DNA of 64,000 bases. Origin: Neospora caninum Liverpool (lineage: Eukaryota > Apicomplexa > Conoidasida > Eucoccidiorida > Sarcocystidae). The position numbers and the translations under genes are program-made. A model generated the notes under the pieces. The model ran no database searches, was not told the origin of the DNA, and saw nothing but the letters and a program-made list of their open reading frames with translations. The DNA lies in contig NC_018387.1 in assembly GCF_000208865.1 (NCBI RefSeq), positions 2,106,134-2,170,133 of the forward strand, written 5' to 3'. Every line of letters starts with the position of its first letter. Positions within the stretch are counted from its first letter, which is position 1. This document shows, piece by piece, positions 1 to 15,227 of the stretch.

Positions 1-282
1 GTGACTCAGTGAACATGTCTTGCAGTGTAGGACGGATATGTATTGCCAGACTCTCGTGTATGTACACATGCATGCATACATTTATGTATGAATTTGTGTA
101 CTTTCTTCTGGCGCAACGTCCACCAGCTTTTGAGAGACGCAAGTAACACGACTTGACAAACTGCTTCCCCATATTTCCCCGTATACACATAGCTGGAGAG
201 TACTGTGGCGTGCATGCGTCGAGGCAGGACTCCTAGAGGGGGGAAGCCTTCGGTGGCCATGAACGAAACTGACAGAACGTAC

Positions 283-615
283 CGCGCAGTCAGGAAGCTG
301 GCCCAGAACTCGTCGCTCTCTGAGGAGTCGCCGAGGGTCAGATTGAAGAGATTCAGCAACAAGATGTCGGCCCTAGAAGTGCGCAGCCCACAAATCAACC
401 GAGCGACGAAACCGACCAGATGTTAGGGCGAACAAAACCAACGTGACGACAGTGCCGCAAAGGTTTCAGAACAAAAAAAAGCCCCAGTGCGGGCAAAGTG
501 CGGCTTTAGTTTTCACCGGGAGCTTCGCACGAGCACTTAGTGCTGTCAAGAGAACGCAAATGTAAACCAACACAACTCACAGGGCGATCATCAAATGTCC
601 CCGCGCAAGTGTAAA

Positions 616-653
<38 letters not shown>

Positions 654-2057
654 TTTGCATATATACAGAGAGTCAGTCAGGAGCGCATATGTATGCGTGC
701 ACGTTTAGATGACCACGTCTAGCTCTACATGTGTTCATGTACACGCCGAGGGCGGGCGGAGACGACCAGTCCGTGAGTTGCGAACCCTGGAGCCAGGGAC
801 GTGATTAGCAACAAGCAATTCAACTCTGACGGAGCGGCTGGTAAACGAGGAGGCACAAGAGGAAGAGAAAAGGGAACGGCAAGTAAAACAACAGAAGGCT
901 TTATCAGGTCCCAGAAAGAAGGGTTGTCGTCCCTTACCAAGAAAAGTGCCGGAAAGTTTGAGACATGAGATCGCGAAGGTAAGGGACGTCGTCGAGCAGC
1001 TGTGAGGCGATACCGAAGGGAACATTGAGGGCTGCTTCGCGAAGCAGGGACTCGCGGGGATATCCAAGTTTCACTTCTGCATGCACAAGAATGTTAAGAG
1101 AAATAAAAAGAGACCGCCCAAGATCGTCAGCTGCATAGTACGGGGACGACGTTGACCCTCCCAACAGCAACTCTATGTCCACGTACCTGCCGGTTATCTT
1201 TTGGTGTACCCCATACCCACATTTTTACGAATTCTCTGTCGGCCTCAGTAGGACCCGCTCTAATCTGCATTTACCCACGTCTCTCTCGCCATGTGCATGG
1301 CGCCGCACAAGTCACAACTGCATGCCTTACATCCCCTGCGGGCGACGTTTTAACAGAGTATAAGGAAGCAGTTGGAGAACGATTCCCAGGAAAAGCCGTA
1401 GATTGCCATGTCCCTCCCAAGCCGCAAAGCTCTCATCAAACCACAGATAAGACGGTGGAAGTGTCCGGGTGCAGCAACACAAGCGAGACATCAAGGGGAT
1501 GAAACCAACATGCACAATATGCATGCAGTACGCATGCAGCATTCCTGTAAAGAGGTGTCGCAACATAATTGGAGTTTCTCCAAATGTTTGGAACACCCAC
1601 AAAGTGGGTGTATATACGCGATACACATACGGATGATACTTGCACGTATCTGTGTATGCGTGTGTACGTACTGCCGCCTGCATGATGCTGCTGCTCCACC
1701 GAGTCATCTGTTGTGGTCCGACTGAAAATGGAAGATGTGTCATCATCGTCGTCGCTTTCTGACGACTCTTCCTGCGAACACGCAGTCACAAGCCCCCCGT
1801 ATTGTCCTCAAACCGCTACACACGCCTAGATTCAGGTCTCTCTGAAAACTCTACTCTTTATCCTGGATGTCCTTCGTACAGATGTAACATTCGAGAAAAC
1901 AAGCAACGGCGAATACCTATCGCCAGTGTCTTTTCACCCTTCGCGTAGGTTTCCATTCGCCGAAGCCCAAATGAAGTTGAAACAGTGCGGCAGATAATTC
2001 AAGGGATGTGCCTGTGTAAATTTACTCGTGTATCGGCTACATGCAATATCTATTGCC

Positions 2058-2092
<35 letters not shown>

Positions 2093-4179
2093 TTTCCCAC
2101 AAGTATATATATATATATATATATTCGTATGGGAAACCACTGAGAGGATAGGAATACGTGTGACTCGTGGACCTCGAGTGTCCCAAGTTGTTAGAGGGTG
2201 TAAGGCGTCCTACCTATTCTTCGAAAGACACAGGAAAGCGAGGACATACAACATGACACAAGAGAGACAGAACGCAGAGAAAGTTCTTTTTTATTCTGCA
2301 AAGGGACTAACGCTCACGGGAGTGTGGTCCCCCGGGTGAAAATCCCTCATTTCTCGAGCTGCACTTAAGTCGAAGGAGGGTCTCTTCAAAAGTCTCCTCA
2401 TGCTCGCTGAAAAGCAGACAACACAGAGAAAAAGAGCCTGATCGTTTCACCTCCAGCTTTTTTCGAGTGGAACTAAGCTGATGTCCTTTGCAGAAGATAT
2501 TACTGACGTTTAAGAGTTCCTTTCAGTTTTCATTTCTCTCCTCGGATCCACTTTCTTCGTTCTCACCGTCCCGCCCCGTGGTTAGGTTTCGCCGTTCTCG
2601 CTGCAGTTACCAAAATCGTTCCCTCTTTCCACACCTTTCTCTCTCCGCTGCTCCTGATTTACTTCCACCCTCTCTTTTCACTTGTTCCCCTCCTGATTTT
2701 CTTCCTGTTCTTGCTGTGCATTCTTAAAGTTCACATACCGCCCTGCGCACGCGCCCGAGCTGTTTGCAGGTAGCCGTGGGCAGAAAAGACGAGAGACCGG
2801 AGGACATCCTTCAGGATTCGCTTTACTGTTCTTGCTGAAGAGAAAAGGAACAGATAACCATGGCATATGTCTGAAGCATCCGCGTGGGACGCATTTCTGC
2901 AAGTGAGTACATGTAGGTAATGTAATTCGTCCGTTTGACATGTCTACTTGCATATATTCTGCTGTGAACGTGTATGTTTTTTTGTGACACTCAAGTTTCC
3001 TCTTCATCGCGGACAGTTCACCGCCGAGGCTCTTTCAGACGCAAAAACAACTTCCCGTCACACACCTCTCTTCTAATGGAACAGCCAGAAACGCCAATTC
3101 TGTTGGCCGCTGACGTTCAAACAAGGCATTTTCGCATCGATTTTCCGTGTAGAATGCAAACCCTTTCGTGTATTCAGGGATTGTCTTCTTCTGACGTGGA
3201 AATAAAGTCGTTCGCCGCCTTTACCGAAACACTCACCGACGACTTCTACTTGAAGCATGTGCTGAAGCCAGGCTGCGCGCGTGCCGCGGATCATATGTCC
3301 TGATTTGACGGCCCACGAAAAATTGAAAACAGGGCGGAAAGTGGGATGCGTCGAGTGAAGAGAAACGACCGCAGTAGACGCGCTGATTTTTTGAGAGCTG
3401 TTACTGAGAAAAACCGTTCCGATGTACAGCAGGAAGCGCGGTTTCTGTAGATCCACTCGAACTCGAGTGTTACTCGTTTGGGAAACAGGACTATAACGGC
3501 TCTGTTGTGGAACACAAGCACTCTATGCATGCACGTGCACCGCTTTTTATGTAAAGGAAACTAGATACCCTGCCACTCTCTCGTCTTGCCTGTAAGGAAG
3601 GAGCGACGGTGTACAATTAGGACGTCTCCGTTTGTAAAAACGCACAAAAAAACGTATATGCGTATATTACGTATATGCAGATGTGTACATTGGTCCACTT
3701 GTCTCACCAAGCAGCCGCATGTTGATGCCTCGCAGGTGAAAAAAATGGGTTAAGCTGATGGAATCCGACGGTGTACATGGTGGCATTCCTTCAAGTTCAG
3801 CGAGGGCCCTACATACAACGAGAACAGGCAGTAAGAATGCGAGACATACTCAGTTGTACAACGAACCGATTTGCGTTCCTCATGAGGCGTCAACCAAACA
3901 GGTAACCCTATGGCACACACCTGCAGGCGCATGTAACGGCCTGCCTAGGCGTAACCCGATAGATCCGCATTACGGGTTGTGTACAAAAGGCTTACCTGGA
4001 GACACAAAACAGAGCCCACCGGGTGCATCTATACGTATATAGGGACACGGGGGAATGCGCCTGCACAATTCTATATTGGACCACCTACCTTTCTACCTCA
4101 CTCTCTGTAAATGTATGAATATGGATACTGTGCAGTGTCATACGTATACATATCTACCCCTATCTACTAGTATGCACGT

Positions 4180-4226
<47 letters not shown>

Positions 4227-7200
4227 CAGAGAGGTAGGTCAGCGAGCACAACAAATGGTCCCCGACAAGAGAGTTCGAATTGTTTGTAGGGGGGGCTGCG
4301 AAAAAACGCAAAGTGGGCATTCTAGCGTGAAGCGTTTGCACACTTGTTCAGGATCTCTGTCCGCACAGCGGCGGCAAGACGGCGAGCCCGACAATTCGGG
4401 AACGGCCCTGCGGTGCTTGGTTCCCCGGTCTCCTTGTAGCCGCTTGGTGTGTGTCCCAAAAGGAATTTCATTCTGCAGAGACCGGCATGAGACAGCCACA
4501 AATCCACAGAAAAGTGTGTGACGCGCCCTCTCCCGATTGCTTGCGAGTGTGTATGTAGATCCCTAGAAATGCATTCGCTTTTCACTTACAGGATCTCGTC
4601 GGGGGCGTACATGTTCACAATGGGAGAGTGCACGAGAGGGTCCAAATAGGTGCTTGTCACGGCGCCACGCGAAAGGCGCTGGAGACCTGCCAAGTGAGAC
4701 GCGTTTCCCGTCTTCGCTGTCTGCAGACAACGTGGGAACAAGGCAGGCACACAAGACAAACCCGGTAAAGGAAATGTTTCGGCGAAAGGCAAAGATTTGA
4801 GGGTACTCGAAAGTGTTCCACACAAGCATGATATGCTGTATACATTGTTTACCACTCAGCCTGATGGGCGGAATGAATACGTCGCCGACGCATTTCCCGC
4901 ATCCAGTCATGCGTCATGCTTTACGCCTCGAAGATGTCTACGCTAGCGCATCTTCGAATAGCCCCCTGCCTTCCCGGCTATCTACGTATTGATCGGCTCT
5001 CCTTCCTATCGCTCCAGCAGTTTATCTGTTGACTGATTTACTGATCGGCATGTGCCAGCGTAGAGAGAGGCATCTATGTAATCCAGTACAGTTCCGTATC
5101 GATCTGTGGCGTGAATATATACGTATATTCTTTATAGATACAAATGCGTATGAACAGTCACCTTGACAACGTGGAGGAGCTGCCTGCAGGCTCGATCTAC
5201 GGCTGAGAGTTGCGTGGGCGGTTGGTGCCGAATGGCCATCTCGATGTCCCGAGCGTGAACGAAGGCGTTGCATCTGATACGTTCACAGATTTTTTCTCTC
5301 CTTTTTCCTTGAGAAACGTAAGCCGACGATCGAGGCTGTTGTTCGTCCTCAAGGCTGAAGCTATCCATTTGAGGAAACGCGAAGCAAAGCTAAATAGAAC
5401 GACAAAGCCACACACACAACCGAAACGCCGCCAAGCGTTAAACGCGCGCACACTGGAGGGCGCTCTAGGCACTGCAGAGAGGACTGAATCAAAATGCGTC
5501 GGTGACGCTCTCGCATCGGCATGCGAACCTCTGACCAGCCGATGGACGTGCGCGACCCTGTGGATGCACGTTCCTACAGACACCTGTAAATGGATCCAAC
5601 TGTCACCCATCGGTATATTCCTGAGTAAAGGGACCAGATTTTCAAGCGGATGTCATCTACATGCGTATCAGGTGGAGATCACATGCAAATATAACATCGG
5701 CCACTCCGTGGCATAGATAATCATGTACATAGATACACATGTGTTGTCATGCCTCAAGTGAGCATGTGTGCATTATATGCACATGAATGAATGCGCACAT
5801 CTGTAGAGTAAGATGCTTATCTGTCAGCTGGGAGAAATCAAATACAGCCACGCGCAGATGTGAGAACGGTGCAAGAAGCCTACCCGGTAGAAGACGACTG
5901 CATCGTCGCTGCTTGGATCAAGCGAGAGAAGAACAGTCTTCATTATGACTTCGTCGGTCTTAAAAGAGCCCTTCCACGTCTGAGGTTTGACGAGCGACGC
6001 GAGATTTAGGCGTTGTTCAACGAACGCCAGTTCCTATCACCGAGAAAACAAGTAATGGTTGTCACTGAGACGAAGGTCTGCGCAAGCCTGCCTCTCACAT
6101 GCCCCCCGTGTGTCACCAGGTGAATGCAAAGCGGTCTCTTTCGTCCTGGAAGGTTTGGCGTCGCCATCTGTCCCCCCTTTCTCACAGGGTCCACTACCTC
6201 CTTCCCGCTGTCGCGAAAAAGTTACGGGGCTCTACACACAACTATAGGTGTACCTGCATCTGTGCACGTTTCAGTATTCCACATCTCCCACTTCATTTGT
6301 GGATATAGGTAAGCATATACAGACGCGTTTGATGGGTCTGTATGGGCACACACGCGAGTCATCGGACACTGCTTTCGGTACTCAACCGAGCTCTAGTCCT
6401 ATATAGGCTGCGACAGGCGTGGCTGGTGTCGACCTGTTCGCACTAGACTCGAAGCTGATTGACCGCAGCAAACTGAGGCACGAAACGGCCTTCCAACCGA
6501 GGTGCATGCAACCGCGCGAGAATCAGTCAGGTGTCTGTGTCTCTGTGCCAGGGTGAAGGCACCATTCCTTCTCGTGCGCCAGAGTCCGCCTCAGCGGCGC
6601 GCGCAGAACGGAAAATAAGCCAGTGGGGAATGCGCCTTCGCTTCTGGTGTTACCTCCGATAGCTGAGACGCGACGGGCTGAGGCCAATTGAGCAATCTCG
6701 GGACAGTCGCGGGCAGGGCGAAAACGACGACGCGGAATCCCTTGTAATCAATCGCTGAAGGTTCGGAAAAGACAGGAGCCGGAGAGAGCAGGATGGACCG
6801 CCGGACGAAGCCACCAACAGACACACGACAGGTAGACAAGCACCTTGTTCGTGCGGACGTTGGTGGTCGGATACTTCAACGCGGGAGACGGAGCGACGGG
6901 GCCGAAACAGCGGTGGAAAGCACCGACAACGAAGAGATGCTACAGGGGCGAGAGTGTGAAGCAAGGGAAGGGTCTAGCGACGATCTTTGTGTTATTCATG
7001 CCGGCTTTTTTGGCTCGCTGGACGACGCGAGGGAAGTCGAGAAACCAAAGAGTACGCCAAGACTCCGATGGAGGGCGAGAAGCGATGGGGCTGCAATGAA
7101 AACACGAGGTCCGCCGTCTCTAGGGTGCAAAAGAACAGGAAAGAGCATACGCGCTGTTCAATCTCTTGTCATGCCTTCCTCACCTGCCATCACGTGGACT

Positions 7201-10200
7201 TGAAGAGCAGTGAGAGAGTCACGCCCTAGGCCGCGCTTCGTGGAGACGCCCCTCGCAGAGTCCCCGTTTGCCTCTGTCTGCAAGATTCAGATAATTTAAA
7301 CGGCAGAGCGAAACGGACGGAAAGGCGTTGAAACAAAAGAAGCCCGAAGGTCGGTGGGAGGACGCAAAGCAAACCCAGACTCGCCAGGAACGATTCTGGG
7401 ACTGTAGATGGAAGCACATTCTTGCCTCATACCAGTGTGGCGCGTTTCCCACCAGAGGCAGACTCAAAAAGTAGACGTGAGTGAAGGACTGGAAGCTACA
7501 GAAATGGAGAGGCCAGCCACGACCCGAGAGAATCATTGTTGCAACGGAACCTGACTGAGACTGTTTCTTCCCGGGTATCGCAAATAGGAGAAGGGAACCC
7601 TTTTACGCATGAGTTTCGACCTTGCTGTTCGGGACGGTGTGTTTCTCTTCGCAGCAGAGGAAAGAACCGGCAGGGAACCGCATGCCTTTTATTTCAACAA
7701 ACCTGAAGACCGCCGCGGCGCTTCAGCTCAACGATTGCATCATTCATCAGGTTTTGGGCTTGGATTTCAATGCCGTACAACCTGGGAAGGCCAAAGAAAA
7801 ATCAAAAGAGATGCTCGACACCAGCATGACGATCTGCAGTATTTTCAGGTCATCTGCGTCTGTTCCTATTTATTGGGATGCCACGTACATGTAAGCGTAT
7901 GTATATGTATACATGCCTCTGTTTCTTTAGATTGCAAACATCCATTCATCTTCGTGGGTTATGAAACCATAATCCGTGGAGCACGCTATATCTGTCACAG
8001 CCTTTCAAACGTTTGCGGCTTCTGACAAGAGACAACTGCGCTGGCTTCACCTAAATGCTCATGGTGTTTCTTCGGGCTGAAGAAAGTGGGCAGTGTATAT
8101 TTCCCTGTGTTGCAGCGTACTTGCTTGCCTCTTCAATGTCGTGTTCTTCATCGCCCAGCACGAGAATTGCGAGCTGGCCGCCGGACGATGCTTCTTCTGT
8201 CCTGGGTTTGGCCATGAACATCTGAGCGGCGGAAGCGAAGAAGACACCACAGAACGAGCTCCGAATTTACCTGTTTTCCCGTCAACATCAGCCCAAAGAT
8301 TGGCGAGATGGGAAACAGAGGCGTCCCGGGACGCGCGCGACACAGACCATCCAAAAAGTGCTGCCAAACATATGCCAGTTCCTGCTTCCAGAGAAAGGGA
8401 CATGTGTTGTTGAAACCGAAACAAATCGCCTAGCGCGAAAAAGGGAGGGACCGCGGCGAGAAAGAAACCAAAAAGTGCATTTACGCAAAAGCACTAACGC
8501 AGCTCATATAAACAGCCTCCGTGCTTTGCTTACCTTGTCGAATTTGAAGAGTCTGAAGACACTGAAAGGATGATTGTCTGGGAGAAGACGAAGGTCGAGA
8601 TCCCCTCCGGTCCACTGACGTTTGAGAACCTCCAGCGTTTTCCTCCGTTCTCTTGCTTGTCTCTCGAGTCCATCGAACACAAAGTTTTTTTCAAAGTTTG
8701 CCCATCTTTTCCTCGCTGCATGGACCGCAGCGACGCTGTCCTCTCTCGCGACCGCGCCCTCCTGACTCGAGCTTTCGAACCGCCTGAAGCCTTCATCTGG
8801 CCCTGTCAGCTGCCTCTTCCACCCTTGACGAAGTCCCTTCTCGTCAGAGACGCGCACGCTGGCACCGTCTCTGTTTCGCCCCCCTTCACCCGCACAGACG
8901 TCCTCTCGGGGTTCCGGCCATCTCTCCCCCTCTGCAAACGATCTAGAATCCCGACCTGTCCACCGAGCTGCGCGGGACGACTTTCTCTGGAGTTGCAGCT
9001 TCTCTTCTACAGCAGTCTCTTTCCACGCAGCGAGATTTTTTCTTTCTTCCTTCGACAGAGCCTCGCCTCTTCGTCGCTTCGCTTCTAACGCAGCTATACT
9101 GGCAGCATGGTGGGCACGCTGTTGCGCGCGAACGATGCGCTGCTGCAAATGCTTCAGGCTCTCCACAATGGTGTCCCTCTTTTCACTTTCTTCGGTTTCT
9201 CTCTGGGCCTTTGTGCACATAAGCAAGCCGCTCGGATGGGGGTTGTCGAACGGTAAAGACCCCTGAAAACACGCGGGAAAAGGCAAAAAAGCAGAGGAAC
9301 TGAACGACATGCAATCCAGGACAGATGGCCCCGTGTAGCCTCGAGTGAGGACGAATACGGAATCAAACCGGGAGTCGCCTCACGCTTCGTCCTCCCACTC
9401 GCGTTGCTCCCAGGAGCAGCGTCCCTCGAAGAGTTGTATCCAGAGAAAAGAGAGAGAATGACAGCAGGTTTTTGTCCAACAGCAGCGAACCGCTTCAAAA
9501 GACACCAGCGCCAAAGCAACTTTCGGGTGTTGTGGAGGGTGCACAACACGCAGCCATCCTTTGGCACACTCGTGGGAGAAGCGTGCAGGTCTGAAAAGGG
9601 AACTGTAAGAGTGGAACGGTCCTCAGGTGCTCTCCCGTGCACGAGGTGCCGGACCTAGGTGAAAAGATACAGAGGCATGCAACAGCGTCTAGTTTTAGCC
9701 TATTCATGGATCTCTGACAGCGGCTGATCCGTTCCGCACCCCAGAAGCGTAGTGTTTGCCGCCCAGGACAACACATGGCGCATGGTTGGGCAACTGCATG
9801 CACACCCCAGGTCGCCTCATATCTGCAGACACACGAAGAGCCGGTCTGCTTACGAGGAAGAGCGAATTTTCAGAGATTCCGAAAAGGTGCCGCTCGACGA
9901 TTTCAATGGCAACGTTCGTGGCGACGAAGGAAAAGGCGCTGCTCGCGCTCACGCATTGGCACGACGCGAAGAGGTGCGAGTACAGCGTATTTTTCTTCTG
10001 GAGAGACAACCGACAGAGAAAAGCGCCTCAGCGAGTCCACCAGTTCGGACCGAGACAACTCTGTCAGTCGGCGCAGCGGCCTGCTAACTCAGAGGGTCGT
10101 GTCCCCCTGTCTCTTCTCTAGAGCGCGAAGGCGCTTCCCAACTCGAAGACCTCCTAGAGTTCCCAACGCCAACATGCGCATTCGCGTTTCTGTCGATCTT

Positions 10201-13200
10201 CGTTTGGCTTCACATCACCGAAGAAACGCGCCACCGTCACGGTTTGAACGGTTACGCTGCAGCGCGGTACGCATGGATAGACCTCACACACTCATAGTTG
10301 CTCGCTTATCGAGAAAAAAGGCGGTTCTAACTTGCAGGGAGTTCAGTGCCTACAAATTCTGGAGTACTTGTCGACTGGCGCCGGCCCTTTACGCGGTCTG
10401 GCGGGACTCGCGTATCGTTTTGCAAAATATATGACCATTCGTTCCTGCAGGTGCGCGTCCCCTCAGGCATGGATCCACGGATGCATGCACGATGTCTACG
10501 TGCGTACTGGTAATGTGGAAGGACGACTGCGCAGTTGTGCACCTCCCGTAGAAAGTTAGGCAAACGAAGGCACTTTCGGCAGTAGCTCGCAGTCTGTAAC
10601 AGAGAAGAAAGGGATTTACCGGGTCGGTTTCGTCGGTAACTCGCGCACTCGAAAGATCTCGGGACACCACTTTGTCGAGGAGTTTGTTGCACACGTGCTG
10701 AGGCGAATGGAGCCACAGACTGGTGCTCTCTGCACCGAACAAGACACGAAGAGTAAACCAGAGAGACCATGGAAGATATAATCAGATGTGAACCTTCCGA
10801 CGGATGGCACAACGGGCACACAAAGACGCGACTCGGTTTTTTTCTTGTGCCGACACATCTGAAGAGCAGAAAGATCGGACCCTCCACCAGAGATGGCGCA
10901 TACGGTCGGGCAAACCCGCGTGAACGTCGCTAAGCAAGAGGACACAACATTTTTCCGCTTTGCTCCTTCCTGAGGCTCTTTCGTGTCCGTCCTTTTGTGT
11001 GTGTCCTGCAACACCCCAGGTGCCGGCGAGCAGTTGTCAACGACAAACAGCCCCCGAGAAGCACGGAGTTTTCCCGAAAATGAAGAGGAGAGTGACATCT
11101 GGAGTGGAGCAAGGTCATCTTTGTTGGCCTTTCCACTCCCGATTCTACAGCGGTGCACGCCCGAGTTCCTGTGTGTGCTGGATATACGTATATCCGCACG
11201 AATGTAAGCATCCCGTCCGCCTGTATGCATCTATACTTGTTTTCGCAGGGACGAATACCGCACACGCCTGTGACCCCATGGACGACCCCCCGAACGGTCC
11301 TACGTTAGGCAGCGCTGACTCACCCGATGCGCTGGAGCCTTTCTTCAGAAACTTGTTGATGTTGCGGAAGATCCGGTCCGGGGAGAAAAGCGGCACGGGA
11401 CAGAGCGCAAACATTTCCTCAGGCGACGTCTCGAGGAAAAGCGAGGCGAAGTTTTTGATCGAGCAGTCCGCTGAAGAAGACGAATTGTGCACAGCCCCGT
11501 AGAACCCTCCATCGTTTCTGCTCGTCCAGCCTTGCACTTCTCTGCCTTTCCAGAATGACGTAGGCATGCGCGTATGGATGTACGAGGCTTTGATCCTCGG
11601 CCGTCCTCTCCTCCCTCTGATACGCTGCGACCCGACACCTGTGCTCGCTTGCTTCTGGAGGTTCCTCCCCGAGTCCTGAGTTTCTGTCCACCTGTAGGAG
11701 TGCTGTGTGCGCGAGCGTATACGTCGGTGCTGGTCCATATCTATGCATGCGTGAATGCGGTGGTTACGTATGTAGGTTTGTCTGTAAGTGCTTTCTGCTC
11801 CCACCGGCTGCTGGCGTTCTCTTACCTGCCTTCACATGCAGCTGTGGAAACACCGTGACTGGGCAAGACTCGTCGTCCCTTTCCTCGCCAAGAACGTCTA
11901 TCAGAGGTCTCGGTGCCGAACGCAAAGAAGTACTGTTTTTGTCAAGCGCCAGCTCGAGTGCCCTGGCACGGATATTTCGCATCGCCTGAGCTGCTTCTCG
12001 ATCTCCTCCGAACAGGACTGTTCTCGCCTCTTTCTGTCTCCTCCTCACTCTGCGCAGCTCCATCTCGAGTCGCCTCTTCTCTTCCTCATCTTCGGTGGAG
12101 TCCTCCGAGCCGTCCTGTTGCCACGCAGGCGTCGCCTGCGCTGAGCGCCCCGTCTCTTGATTTTCCCCGGCGTTTGCTCGTCTTTCAGCCGCTCTTAGCT
12201 GCGCGCTGAGTTTCTCCGGCTCGACGCAATCTCCTAGCTCGACTTCCTCGAACCGCTGCAGCTGCTGTGCCTCGTGAACCAGCCGCTGGCGCCTCGCGCG
12301 AGTCACGCGAAGCTCGTCCTCTCGATACCAAGTGCCTGTCCACTCCGGTTCCTGCACGGACGAAAAAGTCGAGGAAGAGCGACGCGAGGAGTCACGCGGC
12401 AAAGAGCGGGGATCTGCTGTTCAGAGGAAAGGCCGGGGCACCACAACCGGCCCGCTGCTGCCCAGTGAACGCCAAACCAGAGGTGCGCCACCAAGTGGAG
12501 AACGGTTCGGAGCTCGTAACGACTCACGAAAGCAAAGCTGCGAACACGGGGACGGAGAGGCGAGGTACGGCCCTCAGCACCCGTCGGCAATCGGTCCATC
12601 TGTGCATCTAAGTTGGTTCCCGGTTATCTATTTTGGACGCTAACTTCCCAGCTCCAGAGGAAAACAAAACCACGCAGTGAAGAAACAGAAACGCAACCTA
12701 GAAAGTAGAGCGAGTGCAGGCAAGAAAACCCACACTCGAGAGCGCATCTACCACGAGAGCCCGGGTGGAGGGGGGGGGTACCACCGTACGCGACCCCGCA
12801 GACGAGGGCCGTCGTCCTCAGAGTCCCCATGGAGGAAGCACGAGCAGGCGCGAGGCGCGGGCCAGCGCGGTATCTATATACCTTCAGGGTTACTAGAACC
12901 ATTTAAATGTCAGCAGAAGATACGTAACACTATTACAATACAACCTATAAAAGGCGTACGTTAGAGACTTAGACTCGCGTTGGAGCACATTGTTTCATTC
13001 GATAGTGTTCGGACCACCACTCTAAATCTATTCCATGTAAATACAGGTTCATCACCTTACTTAAGCATGCGTCTGATTTTTACAGCAAGACTAGACGATT
13101 CGTTGTATTACACTTTATATTGCCTCTCTAAACTATATAACGGTCGTGATGTACGCTGGGATTCCGTTCCACCTGCGCGGCCTTCTTTGGCGCGAAGGCG

Positions 13201-15196
13201 GCGACTCGGAAACAAATCTCAAAGAGGAGGAAGAACCGCCGGAGCAAAAGGCAGAAGGAAAGAGAGTGCCCTGCGTGTCGCTTAGGCCTGAGAGGCCGGC
13301 GTCTGATAAAAAACGAGACTCCGAAAGGGAAGACAATGCAGGACACACGTGGACGTACCGGTAAGCAATCCAGCGATCCGCGCGCCTTGGGGAGTTGCCC
13401 CTGGTCGGGCATCGTCTCCTTCGCGTCGAGCGACTTGAGCCTGGTGCCGTCAGCGGCGCGATGCCTGGGTTGTGGTCGTTCGCGTTGCGTCAGACAAACA
13501 CACATTCGAGAGACGCACAGCGAGAGAGATCAAGGTCGAGTCCTCTTCGCGAACGAGCTGGCGGAAAGAGCCACCCTTCCTTTCGAAAAGGGGACGACCA
13601 CAAGCACCCAGTCGGCTCTGAAGTCACTCCACGAAAGAGACCCAGGGAGAAATGTGCGCCTTTGCGCGAACACGAAGGATAGCAAGAAGAGCATCAGCCG
13701 CGACAAGGGACGACGGTCTCGGGACAACGTGCACGCAGGAAACGTTCCAAAAACCCAGCGGAGCCTAAAGAGGAATGTCAGAGCGAGGCACAGACGAATT
13801 CCTCGTTTTCGGTCTTTGCGCGAAGAAGGAACGCTCGACGGGGTAAGAAAGCAAATGTTGTGCATGCGAAAAAGACGACCGACTCCGCGCTAGAACGCAC
13901 TCGTCTCGCTCACCCCCTCTCGACGCCATCTACCAACGCGTCGGCCTTGTGCTTCAGCGCGTCCAAGTCCCAGAGGAAGCCCGAGGAGAACGAGCCGTCT
14001 GGAAAGTGAGCGAGGCGAGCTGCGAGTTTTATGATGCCTGAAAACAGCAAAGCAGATCGAGGGCAGGAAACCAGGAGCTTTGAGACACCTGAGGCAGGGC
14101 GGGTGCTCAGGAAGGCGTCAACAGTGCCGCGGGAAAAAGAAAGAGAAAAGGACAGAGACAAGCAACGCAGGGGCCACACAACAGACGACTCTGGGAGGAA
14201 GTATGACGCAAGGGATCGCGCGAACAAGGAGACCAAGAACCGCAGAAGCGGCCGACCGGGATGCGTGTGTGCTGGCGAGCCGAGGGCGTTGTCCAGAAAC
14301 CGAGAGAAGGCAGCCGTTTCCCGAGATCGAAGCAGAAGCACATTCGCCCGAACTTTACAGATTTCTCTCTCCATTCCTGCACACTCGCTCTCTCTCCACA
14401 ACCACATTCACAGGACTTCACGCAGGCGGATCTCGCCTCGACCCTCACTGGAGTCAATAGCCACCGTGTCGAGGTGCCCGCTCCTTCAAAATGTAGAGCA
14501 GATGTGTGAGACAGCGGCGTCTGCATGCGCGGCTCAGCTTCGCCCTTCTCACCTGCAGGTGCGGCGGACTTCATCCGCGCAAAAAGAGGATACTCCCGAG
14601 TCTTGCTGAGTCCGCCCAAGCGCCGATAGGAGAGCCCCAGGTCCAGGCGTGCCCAGGCAATTTCTTTTCTCAACTTTTTCGTGGATTCCTGCCGCGGCAA
14701 AGACAAGTGTACCAAGCTGCCAAGAAAGACTTCACTGGGCCGCTGGAGTCAACCGACCGAAAAGCGTCTCGAGGTGTCCAGGTCAGGTCCCCTGCCCTAG
14801 AAAAATCGATTACCCAGTCAGGGACAGGGCGTTTTTCCCAGCAGTGCACCACGCAGAATCAGGGAGCGTCCTGCGTGCCTCGCACAGGCTCGCGAGTTGC
14901 CAGGAGCCAATAGAAAAGTTCTCCCCCTCGCAAAAGAGGCCACGCGGAAAATCCGCTATGGTAAAGATTGATTCTCCCCCCTCCTTCCTTCAGACGCTTT
15001 TCGTCTCCATTACTTGGAATAACCGCAGTGGGGGTGCACGCCCACCGGTGGATATCTGGACACGTCTTCCTTTTCCTCACAAATAAAAGTGTATATGCGC
15101 ATAGACAGTTCCTTATAGAGGGAAAAGAGAGAGACATGTAATTCGACATGAAGCTCCAGGCAAGTCCAAGTTTGCTATCCACTCCAAACGCCATCC

Positions 15197-15227
<31 letters not shown>

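Noticed and set aside
8570..9088. 172-codon plus-strand frame
   Set aside because: It is the exact antisense shadow of the 729-base exon 9262-8534 of the minus-strand gene, which joins in phase to its neighbours.
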